A stretch of 64,000 nucleotides of DNA from Sinomonas sp. P10A9 (GTDB lineage: Bacteria; Actinomycetota; Actinomycetes; Actinomycetales; Micrococcaceae), in contig NZ_CP163302.1 of assembly GCF_041022165.1 (NCBI RefSeq), forward strand, positions 682,001 through 746,000. The letters are read 5' to 3'. The notes under the pieces were generated by a model. That model saw nothing but the letters and a program-made list of their open reading frames with translations. It was not told the DNA's origin and searched no databases. The first letter of the stretch is position 1; each line of letters begins with the position of its first letter. Position numbers and translations under genes: made by a program. Positions 57,574 through 64,000 of this stretch are shown here, one piece after another.

Positions 57574-59708
57574 TGGGCACCTTCCTTGATGAGCTCGCCG
57601 GTGCGGGCCGTCTTCTCGTGGCTCGCCCAGAAGTGCCCGGGATCGCCGGGAACTTCGACGAACTCGAGCAGCTGCCTCGGGTCCGCGTCCGGGCGCAGGG
57701 ACCGTTCGGCGAAGCGGTCGCCCGGCGCGAAGTCCCGCGGTGATGGGACGGTCCCGCGGATCTGGTGCAGGCGGGGCGCGTCGGCCTCGACGGACAGGAC
57801 GGAGCCGAGGAGGCCGCGCGTGTACTCGTGCTGCGGGCTGCGCAGGAGCGCCGCGGTCGGCGCGGTCTCGACGACCTGGCCGGCGTACATGACCGTGACG
57901 CGGTGCGCGAGGGAGGCCACGAGCGCGAGGTCGTGGCTCACGAACACCATCGCGAAGCCGAGTTGCTCGCGCAGCTCGTTCAGAAGGTCGATGACCTGCT
58001 TCTGCACGGTGACGTCGAGCGCCGTCGTGGGCTCGTCGGCAACCACGATCCTGGGGGAGCGTGAGAGTGCCATGGCGATGACCACGCGCTGCCGCTGGCC
58101 TCCTGAGAGCTCGTGCGGGTAGGACCTGAGCGTGCGGTTCGGGTCGAGACCGACGAGCTCGAGGAGCTCGCGCGGCGTCTTGCGTCCGTTGCGACGGGTG
58201 AGCTGCTCGAGCTGGTCCTTGATGAGCATGGACGGGTTGAGTGCGCTGAGCGAGTCCTGGTAGATCATCGCGATCTCCTGTCCCCGCAGGCCTGCGTAGC
58301 GCTGCTCGCGCTCCTTGGGCGAGTTCGTGAGCAGCTCGCGCCCCTCGTACGCGATCGAGCCGGACAGGACGGCCGACGGCGCCTGAAGGCCCATGATTGC
58401 GAGCGAGGTGATCGACTTGCCGCAGCCCGACTCGCCGACGAGCGCCATCGTCTCGCCCTCGCGGACCGAGAAGGAGACGTTGTCCACGATCGCGGTGCTG
58501 CCGTAGCGGTGCGGGAAACGGATCGACAGGTTGGTGACCTCGAGGATCGTCTTCGCGCTGACGCCGACCTGCGGGAGGCGGTCGGTGCGGCGCGCCTCGA
58601 CGGCCGAGAGCCTCTCGAGCTCGAGGTCGAGCAGCGCGTGCGGGTTCTCGTCGAGACGCACGACGGCGGCCAACGCCTCGTCGCCCAGCGTTCCGGCGCC
58701 GAGGGCCCGGGCGGCCTCGACCGAGGCGAGGTCAGCGGCAGCCGCGGCCGCAGCGGCGGCCGCCGAGCCGTCGTCGTCCTTCACCTTCGGTGCCCTGCGG
58801 AGGAGCGGGTTCACCATCGCATCCGTGAGCCCCTCGGCGAGGATGTTGAGCGAGAGGACGGTGAGCAGGATCGTGATGCCGCCGAACGTCGTGGGCCACC
58901 ACCCTCCGGAGTTGACGAGCTCGCGGCCGTCGCTCATGACGTTGCCCCACGAGGCGGCCGGCTGCTGCACGCCCGCGCCGAGGAACGAGAGGGATGCCTC
59001 GAGGATGATCGCGTCGGCGACCATGACCGTGGCGAACACGAGCACCGGGGCGGCGGTGTTGCGGACGATGTGCCTGACGAGGATGTAGAAGCGTCCGGCA
59101 CCGATGACCCGTTCCGCCCGGACGTAGTCCTCGCCGTACTGCGCGAGGACGTTGGCGCGGACCACACGGGCGAGCTGCGGCGAGTAGACGATCGCGATCG
59201 CGAGGATGATGACGGGGACTGTCGAGCCGAAGATGTTGGCCGAGGCGGTCGAGAGCGCGAACAGGAGCGCCGCGGCCAGGGCGATGCCCGGGAACGCCAT
59301 GAGGACGTCGAGGATGCGCATGACCGTCTCGTCGACCCACTTGCGGCCCGTCGCGGCGGCAGCGCCGAGTGCGGCGCCGATGATGACGGCCAGGGCAACC
59401 GCCCCCAGGCCGATCATGATCGAGATGCGCGCCCCGTAGAGCATGCGTGTGAAGACGTCGCGGCCGCCGACGTCGGTGCCGAAGAAGTGGTCCGGCCCCG
59501 GCGGGGTCTTGGGGATGAACGACTCGTTCTCCCCGTAGGGGGCGATGAAGGGGCCGATGATCGCGACGAGGACAATGAAGATGAGGAAGCCGAGCGCGAT
59601 CTTGGAGCCGGCGGGCATCGCCCTGAAGCGGGCGCCCTGATCGGCAAGACGGTTCGCGAGGCCGGCGCGGGGCGCGAGGGGGCCGGTTGGGCGGGATGGA
59701 TGCGACAT
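57570..59708 (-). CDS. Fused ABC permease-ATPase (DppC-DppD), sialic-acid-type importer
   Basis: A 712-aa fusion. Residues 1-310 are a DppC-like permease (ALGFLIFIVLVAIIGPFIAP, FFGTDVGGRDVFTRMLYGAR, EDYVRAERVIGAGRFYILVR, ASLSFLGAGVQQPAASWGNV). An Ala-rich linker and an about 60-residue spacer follow. Residues 385-712 are a DppD-like ATPase (Walker A GESGCGKSITSLAIMG, signature ELSGGQRQRVVIAMALS, Walker B IVVADEPTTALD). The same fusion type occurs in actinobacterial sialic acid importers of the Sat/Sia class, to my knowledge. ATG at 59708. Confidence 0.93.
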   Translation of the reverse strand: MSHPSRPTGPLAPRAGLANRLADQGARFRAMPAGSKIALGFLIFIVLVAIIGPFIAPYGENESFIPKTPPGPDHFFGTDVGGRDVFTRMLYGARISIMIGLGAVALAVIIGAALGAAAATGRKWVDETVMRILDVLMAFPGIALAAALLFALSTASANIFGSTVPVIILAIAIVYSPQLARVVRANVLAQYGEDYVRAERVIGAGRFYILVRHIVRNTAAPVLVFATVMVADAIILEASLSFLGAGVQQPAASWGNVMSDGRELVNSGGWWPTTFGGITILLTVLSLNILAEGLTDAMVNPLLRRAPKVKDDDGSAAAAAAAAAADLASVEAARALGAGTLGDEALAAVVRLDENPHALLDLELERLSAVEARRTDRLPQVGVSAKTILEVTNLSIRFPHRYGSTAIVDNVSFSVREGETMALVGESGCGKSITSLAIMGLQAPSAVLSGSIAYEGRELLTNSPKEREQRYAGLRGQEIAMIYQDSLSALNPSMLIKDQLEQLTRRNGRKTPRELLELVGLDPNRTLRSYPHELSGGQRQRVVIAMALSRSPRIVVADEPTTALDVTVQKQVIDLLNELREQLGFAMVFVSHDLALVASLAHRVTVMYAGQVVETAPTAALLRSPQHEYTRGLLGSVLSVEADAPRLHQIRGTVPSPRDFAPGDRFAERSLRPDADPRQLLEFVEVPGDPGHFWASHEKTARTGELIKEGAQ

Positions 59709-59709
59709 G

Positions 59710-60669
59710 TCAGACCGTCCGGATCCGGGGATTGATGAGCAGGTAGAGGACGTCCACCACGATGTTGACGAGGACGAAGGTCGCGGCGATCGTGATGACA
59801 CCGCCGGCAACGAGGTTGACGTCCTTGCCGTTGAGGCCGTTGATGATGAGTCCGCCCATGCCCTTGAGGTCGAAGATGCGCTCGATCACGATCGCGCCGC
59901 CCAAGAGGTAGCCGACGCGGAGGCCGAGTACCGTGACCGGGGTGACGAGGGCATTGCGGAGCACGTTCTTCGCCACGACCGTGCGGTACGGGACGCCGTT
60001 GCCGATGGCCGTGCGGACGTAGTCCTTGTCGAGCTCCTCGACCATCGACGTGCGCACCACGCGGATGAGGGACGCTGCGACGGGCAGGCCGAGGGCAACG
60101 GCGGGCAGTGCCATCGAGTAGGCCCAGCCGACGAAGCCGTACTGCTCGGCCCACGCCATGCCGCCCACCGGGAAGAGCGAGCCCTTCGGGAGGGCGAACC
60201 ACTGGATGAGGAGGATGCCGAGCCAGAACGACGGCGTCGCGATGGCCGCGATCGAGAACACGCGGATGAGCTGGTCTGGCCACTTGTCGCGGTAGAGCGC
60301 GCCGAGGATGCCGAGGACAAGCGAGATCACGACGGCGATGAGCACACCCAGGAGCGTGAGCTGGAGCGTCACGGGGAAGGCGGCCGCGATGCGGATGCCC
60401 ACGGGCTCCTCCGGCGGGTTGGTCACGCCGAAGTTGAGGGTGACGAGTCTGGCTACGTAGTGGAAGAACTGGATGATGAGCGGATCGTTGAGCCCGCGGG
60501 CCTCGCGCCATGCGTTCTTCGCGTCCTCCGAGGCATCGGGCCCCAGGACGAACGTCGCGGGGTCGCCCGGGGCCACCTGGAGGACGAGGAACACGAGGAT
60601 CGTGACGCCCAACAGCATGAAGGGGAGGACGGCGATCCTCCGGCCCAGCAGTCTCAGCAGCGTTGACAC
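59710..60669 (-). CDS. Oligopeptide-class ABC transporter permease (DppB type)
   Basis: A 319-aa permease with six membrane segments: N-terminal RRIAVLPFMLLGVTILVFLV, VTLQLTLLGVLIAVVISLVL, the EAA-type loop DKDYVRTAIGNGVPYRTVVA and C-terminal TIAATFVLVNIVVDVLYLLI. GTG at 60669 has a TTGGAG site 9 nt upstream and is preferred over TTG at 60684. Two bp separate it from the fusion gene. Confidence 0.93.
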   Translation of the reverse strand: MSTLLRLLGRRIAVLPFMLLGVTILVFLVLQVAPGDPATFVLGPDASEDAKNAWREARGLNDPLIIQFFHYVARLVTLNFGVTNPPEEPVGIRIAAAFPVTLQLTLLGVLIAVVISLVLGILGALYRDKWPDQLIRVFSIAAIATPSFWLGILLIQWFALPKGSLFPVGGMAWAEQYGFVGWAYSMALPAVALGLPVAASLIRVVRTSMVEELDKDYVRTAIGNGVPYRTVVAKNVLRNALVTPVTVLGLRVGYLLGGAIVIERIFDLKGMGGLIINGLNGKDVNLVAGGVITIAATFVLVNIVVDVLYLLINPRIRTV

Positions 60670-60695
60670 GGTGAAGAACTCCAAACTGCTCGTAA

Positions 60696-60734
60696 GGGGC
60701 GGATGACGGCGTCGGGGTCGCCGTCATCCGCCCC
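60696..60734. terminator. 16-bp perfect hairpin between binding-protein and permease genes
   Basis: GGGGCGGATGACGGCG and its exact complement around a 7-nt loop. It follows the binding-protein stop by 8 bp inside one operon, so it probably stabilises or partly terminates the transcript and keeps binding protein in excess. Confidence 0.75.
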
Positions 60735-60742
60735 GAGGTGCG

Positions 60743-62365
60743 CTACTTGCGACCGACGCCGATGAAGGACAGACCGGTCGTGGGCAGCGGTTGGAAGCCG
60801 TCGAGCTGAGTGGGGTCCCAGGCCGTCGGCAGCTTGCGGTGGAACAGCGGGTACAGCGGCACTTGCTCGGCCACGAGGTCGATGATCTGGCCCTGGAGGT
60901 CTTTGGCTTGGGCTGCGTCGGCGGAGGCGGCCTGGGCGAGGAGGTCCTGCACCTGCTTGTACTCGGGGGTGCCGGTCCAGCGGTAGCGCGCCGTCGGCCA
61001 CACGCCGGCGCGGTAGAACCAGCTCAGGAGGAGGTCGGCGTCGTTCCCGAACACGCTCGGGTCGCCCGATGCGCAGACGACGTCGAAGTCGCCGCCGCCG
61101 TCAGCGCGCTGGGCGCTGTAGACCGTCGCCGAGGGGACGATGTCGAGGGTGGTCTTGACGCCGATCGCGTCCCAGTTCTCCTTGATGAGCGGCATGCACT
61201 TGTCGATCCAGGAGTTCTGGGTCGAGGTGAGGCGCAAGCTCAGGTTGGACGCGCCGGCGTCGGAGAGCAGTTGCTTGGCCTTGTCCGGGTTGTACGAGTA
61301 CTGAGTCGCGGCCTGGTGGTAGGCCGGGTGGTTCTTGGGCAGGTAGGACGTCGCCGGTGTCGCGTTGCCGAGCAGGGCCTTGTTGATGACGCTCTGGGTG
61401 TCCGTGGCGTAGAAGAGCGCCTGACGGACGCGCTTGTCGCTGAACGGCGCCTTGGCGGTGTTGAACATGAGGAACAGGAGCCCGAAGGACTGCACCGCCT
61501 CGACGGTGACTTTGCTCTTGAGCGAGTCGATGTCGAGATATGGCACGTCCTCGATGGCCTGGGCGCGGGATGGGATCGAGTTGACCCGAGCAGAGCCGTC
61601 GGCGATGAGGAGCCACGTCATGTTGTTCGACCGGGCCGGGTACTGGCCCTTGTAGCCGTCGAACTTCGCGAAGACGATCTTGTCTTCCTTGGTCGCGGAG
61701 ACGAACTTGTACGGGCCCGAGCCGATCGGCTTCGCGTCGAAGGCCTTGGCCTTCTCTGCGGTGTCCGTGAGGGCCTTGGGGACGACCTTGACCACAGCGA
61801 TGCGCTCCTTGAAGCCAGCGAACGGGGCCTTCAGCTCGAATGCGACCGTCTTGTCGTCCTTCTTGGACGCGGCCTTGATGAACGGGATGAAGCCCGCGAA
61901 GAGGGACTTGCTCGCCGGATCGAGGGTGCGGTTGAAGGACCACACGACGTCGTCCGCGGTCACGGGCGTGCCGTCGTGGAACGTCGCGCCCTGCTTGACC
62001 TCGACCTCCCAGTGGGTGTCGTCGACCTTCTTCGGGTCCGACGCCGCGAGGGCCAGGTAGGCCTGTCGGGTCGCCGGGTGGAGGTCCACGAGGCCCTCGA
62101 AGAGGTGGTTGTTGGCCGCCTGAGGCGTCGCACCGCTCGCGGCGATCGGGTCGAAGCCGGTCGAGAGGGCGAATGAGATGCCGGCGACGAGCTCCTTGGT
62201 CGGGTCGACCGCTCCGCCGCTCGTGACCGCGGAGGCCGGCGTGCCGCCGGGGGAGCATGCGGCCAGGGACGCCGTGAACGCCGCGGCGGCGCCGATCGCT
62301 CCGCTGAGCTTGAGGAAGTTCCTGCGGCTGGCGTCATTGACCAGCGGGGAGATGGGGTTGCTCAT
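60743..62365 (-). CDS. Extracellular solute-binding lipoprotein, family 5 (sialic-acid importer)
   Basis: A 540-aa binding protein. The signal has a twin-arginine motif (SRRNFLKLSGAIGAAAAF) and a lipobox (TASLAACSPGG, Cys about 37), so it is a Tat-exported lipoprotein. Family 5 hallmarks: FALSTGFDPIAASGATPQAA, VEVKQGATFHDGTPVTADDV, PIGSGPYKFVSATKEDKIVF, FSDKRVRQALFYATDTQSVI. ATG at 62365 has GAGG only 3 nt away; GTG at 62374 is an alternative start. Confidence 0.93.
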   Translation of the reverse strand: MSNPISPLVNDASRRNFLKLSGAIGAAAAFTASLAACSPGGTPASAVTSGGAVDPTKELVAGISFALSTGFDPIAASGATPQAANNHLFEGLVDLHPATRQAYLALAASDPKKVDDTHWEVEVKQGATFHDGTPVTADDVVWSFNRTLDPASKSLFAGFIPFIKAASKKDDKTVAFELKAPFAGFKERIAVVKVVPKALTDTAEKAKAFDAKPIGSGPYKFVSATKEDKIVFAKFDGYKGQYPARSNNMTWLLIADGSARVNSIPSRAQAIEDVPYLDIDSLKSKVTVEAVQSFGLLFLMFNTAKAPFSDKRVRQALFYATDTQSVINKALLGNATPATSYLPKNHPAYHQAATQYSYNPDKAKQLLSDAGASNLSLRLTSTQNSWIDKCMPLIKENWDAIGVKTTLDIVPSATVYSAQRADGGGDFDVVCASGDPSVFGNDADLLLSWFYRAGVWPTARYRWTGTPEYKQVQDLLAQAASADAAQAKDLQGQIIDLVAEQVPLYPLFHRKLPTAWDPTQLDGFQPLPTTGLSFIGVGRK

Positions 62366-62450
62366 GTACCTCACCGTTCGTGTTGATGGCTCTGTGGATC
62401 CGGGTGCGTGTCCTCGTGGACCGAGTCCGGAGTGCCCTCAGGAAAGCACT

Positions 62451-62565
62451 TATCGGATGTGGGATGTCCGAGGTTCTTGGCAACTGTAAGGCTCATCACA
62501 ATCGCGCGTCAAGGGCGAAGGGCTGGCCCGGTGGACCTCTGGGCCCGGAAGTGGGACATCCGATA
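62451..62565. promoter_or_regulatory. Paired inverted candidate operators for the GntR regulator
   Basis: TATCGGATGT at 62451-62460 and its inverted copy ACATCCGATA at 62556-62565 lie 105 bp apart (about ten helical turns) in the 290-bp divergent region. The first is part of a TCGGA-N9-TCCGA palindrome (62453-62471). The second overlaps TATCAT (62564-62569), a possible -10 for the regulator. Confidence 0.55.
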
Positions 62566-62655
62566 TCATGGCCCGAAGTGATGCCGAGCACAGGTTCGAA
62601 GCGTCCCTCTGCGTGCCTTCGGTACGCAGCACTCTCATGCTAACTGGAGGATTCC

Positions 62656-63384
62656 ATGGCCACGACGACGTCGGCTCCTGCGGCGCGCTTCAGCGCGCAG
62701 GCGCGGCTCCGAGCGCTTCAGGCGGAGATCATGGACCTTATCCTCGACCGAGGACTTGAGGCGGGCGACCCGTTGCCCACGGAGAGCGAGCTGACGGCGA
62801 CCCTCGGGGTCGGCAGGAACACCCTGCGTGAATGCCTCAAGGTCCTGCAGGCGCTCGGGGTGGTGGAGATCCGGCACGGGTTCGGCATGTTCGTTGCGCC
62901 GAGCAATTTCGATGCGCTCGCCGATGGGCTCTCCTTCCGCGGCCGGCTGTCCCTCCGCCACAAGGGGCATGAGGCGATGGAGCTCGTCGATGTCCGCCAG
63001 GCGCTCGAGTCGGGGCTTGTCGGAGCGTCGATTGACGTCATCACTCAGGAGCAGCTCGCGCGAATCGAGGCCGTCGTCGTCACGATGGAGGAGTCGGCCG
63101 AGCGCGGGGACGAGTTCTCTGAGGCGGATGCACTGTTCCATCGCCTGCTCTTCGAACCGCTCGACAACGAGCTGCTCCTGAACCTCATGGGCGTCTTCTG
63201 GAAGGTCTACCGCAAGATCCACGCGGAGGTGGGACCCTCCAACGCGGATCTCGTCGAGACGGCGGCCGCGCACCGTCGCATCCTCGAGGCCGCGAGCGCG
63301 GGGGACAAGGCTGCGGCGTCCGAGCTGCTCAACCGGCATTTCGACGGCATCCGCCGGATGCTCCAGGCCCACGCCGACGGGTAG
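62656..63384 (+). CDS. nanR: FCD-domain GntR-family regulator (NanR-like)
   Basis: A 242-aa FadR-subfamily regulator. HTH: LPTESELTATLGVGRNTLRE, CLKVLQALGVVEIRHGFGMF. FCD domain: LVDVRQALESGLVGASIDVI, EADALFHRLLFEPLDNELLL, ETAAAHRRILEAASAGDKAA, with Asp and three His residues placed to bind a metal. GGAGG lies 8 nt before the ATG. Divergent from the nan operon, hence the proposed name. Confidence 0.9.
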   Translation: MATTTSAPAARFSAQARLRALQAEIMDLILDRGLEAGDPLPTESELTATLGVGRNTLRECLKVLQALGVVEIRHGFGMFVAPSNFDALADGLSFRGRLSLRHKGHEAMELVDVRQALESGLVGASIDVITQEQLARIEAVVVTMEESAERGDEFSEADALFHRLLFEPLDNELLLNLMGVFWKVYRKIHAEVGPSNADLVETAAAHRRILEAASAGDKAAASELLNRHFDGIRRMLQAHADG

Positions 63385-63460
63385 TGCCCGGCGGGCGGTA
63401 GTCGGTCCGTCCGCGCAGGAGGACCCCGGGCTGGCTCTTGCGCCCGGCCGGGGAAGACGA

Positions 63461-63493
63461 AGAAGCCCCCCAGCCTTAGGCTGGGGGGCTTCT
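63461..63493 (+). terminator. Strong rho-independent-type terminator after the GntR gene
   Basis: A 15-bp perfect stem (AGAAGCCCCCCAGCC with complement) with a TTA loop, followed by CTCTTC. It ends the regulator transcript just before the insertion sequence. Confidence 0.85.
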
Positions 63494-63530
63494 CTCTTCA
63501 CATCTGTGCGCCCAGAGGTGTGTGATGTCA

Positions 63531-63634
63531 GGACATCGTTGACGCATGTGGCGGGACATCGTTGACAGGTGACAGTGGACTGCTGTGGCGGGACATCGTT
63601 GACGCCTTCCGGCATGTCGCGGGACATCGTTGAC
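63531..63634. repeat. Four copies of a 13-bp IS end motif
   Basis: GGACATCGTTGAC starts at 63531, 63554, 63591 and 63622 with spacings of 23, 37 and 31 bp. All are in direct orientation. Confidence 0.9.
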
Positions 63635-63657
63635 ACCTCGCCCATTGGGCTTCTGCC

Positions 63658-64000
63658 ATGTCGAAGAACAAGGTCATCGTCCTCGCAGTCCTGGAGGGTG
63701 GGATGTCCAAGGCCGAAGCAGCCCGCCGGTACGGCATCAGCCGCCAATGGGTCCACCAACTCATCGCCCGCCACGCAGCCGAAGGAGAGGCCGGCCTCGA
63801 GGCCCGCTCCCGGCGGCCCCGCACCAGCCCGCAGCAGACGCCGGCCAACGTTCAGGAGAGGATCCTGGTCCTACGCGCCGACCTGCAGGCCAAGGGCCTG
63901 GACTCCGGGGCCGAGACCATCGCTGCCCATCTCGGACGCGAGGGCCTCCCGGTGCCCGCGAGCACCACCATCCACCGCATCCTCCGGGCCGCCGGCGCGG
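63658..64000 (+). CDS. IS481-family transposase, 3' partial
   Basis: Starts at ATG 63658 and stays open to the window end (114 codons). The N-terminal HTH is VIVLAVLEGGMSKAEAARRY then GISRQWVHQLIARHAAEGEA, followed by GLEARSRRPRTSPQQTPANV and a second HTH (LDSGAETIAAHLGREGLPVP, STTIHRILRAAGA). This is the layout of IS481 transposases. The DDE catalytic domain would lie beyond the edge, so activity cannot be judged. Confidence 0.9.
   Translation, partial: MSKNKVIVLAVLEGGMSKAEAARRYGISRQWVHQLIARHAAEGEAGLEARSRRPRTSPQQTPANVQERILVLRADLQAKGLDSGAETIAAHLGREGLPVPASTTIHRILRAAGA

Larger units (their letters stand above)
63524..64000 (+). mobile_element. Left end of an IS481-family insertion sequence
   Basis: GGACATCGTTGAC occurs four times (63531, 63554, 63591, 63622) in the 130 bp before the transposase gene. 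IS481 family ends typically carry a TGT...GGACATCGTTGACA-like terminal repeat. The outer edge is set by the TGTGATGTCA near 63521. The right end lies beyond the window. Confidence 0.8.

Noticed and set aside
63531..63634. Possible CRISPR or phage attachment repeats
   Set aside because: The 13-bp motif matches IS481 ends, spacings are irregular and a transposase gene follows directly.

Overview
The window is very GC-rich with dense, often overlapping genes, many GTG starts and several leaderless-type promoters (TANNNT, then 6-7 nt, then ATG/GTG). Together with the gene content (ECF sigma factors, LigD, YhgE/Pip, YkcB-like GT39 proteins, DUF4232 and DUF5666 proteins) this points to a high-GC actinobacterium, most likely of the Arthrobacter/Sinomonas group (Micrococcaceae). 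It reads as chromosome, with one degraded island and one insertion sequence entering at the right edge.

1-5.1 kb: a plus-strand sugar-acid operon with two CUT1-type ABC permeases (the first cut by the window edge), a PfkB-family 2-keto-3-deoxygluconate kinase, a GMC oxidoreductase and a KDPG aldolase. Together they fit uptake of a sugar or sugar acid and its conversion through KDG and KDPG to pyruvate plus glyceraldehyde-3-phosphate. 5.1-7.1 kb: a remnant-rich stretch with a HEAT-like protein, an integrase C-terminal fragment, a RES-domain fragment and a probable frameshifted gene.

7.2-20.9 kb, mostly minus strand: a Nei-type DNA glycosylase, a giant Lhr helicase, a DUF4232 lipoprotein, a YcnI copper-handling protein with a membrane partner, a cation/proton antiporter, a tRNA-Ser(CGA), and a five-gene overlapping operon: ECF sigma factor, ogt, alkB, tag, alkA. 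The last is a compact alkylation-damage repair unit headed by its own sigma factor.

21-31.6 kb: an ABC exporter, tadA, a PAP2 phosphatase, upp, a sigma/anti-sigma-like pair, a small secreted protein, a VOC protein, a polymerase-ligase (LigD-type) gene and an ECF42-type sigma factor with its YCII (DGPF) partner. A promoter-like element is shared between the VOC gene and the YCII/ECF42 operon.

31.6-42.2 kb: a cell-envelope glycosylation cluster with two paralogous GT39 mannosyltransferase-like proteins, a GT2-GtrA fusion, an OmpR-type two-component system and a secreted DUF5666 protein. An EamA transporter in between is preceded by a possible leaderless leader peptide.

42.2-54 kb: a DUF1304 protein, two very long hairpins, a secreted transglycosylase under a c-di-AMP (ydaO/yuaA) riboswitch, an orphan winged-helix protein with a long iterated-motif upstream region, a SixA phosphatase, a TetR/YhgE/degenerate-ABC operon with a visible operator, an MmyB-type regulator, an aldo/keto reductase and a flavin disulfide reductase.

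54-63.4 kb: a complete sialic-acid-type operon (oligopeptide-class ABC transporter with a fused permease-ATPase, then nanA-, nanK- and nanE-like genes), divergent from an FCD-GntR regulator with paired candidate operators between them. 63.5-64 kb: the left end of an IS481-family element with four iterated end motifs and the start of its transposase.
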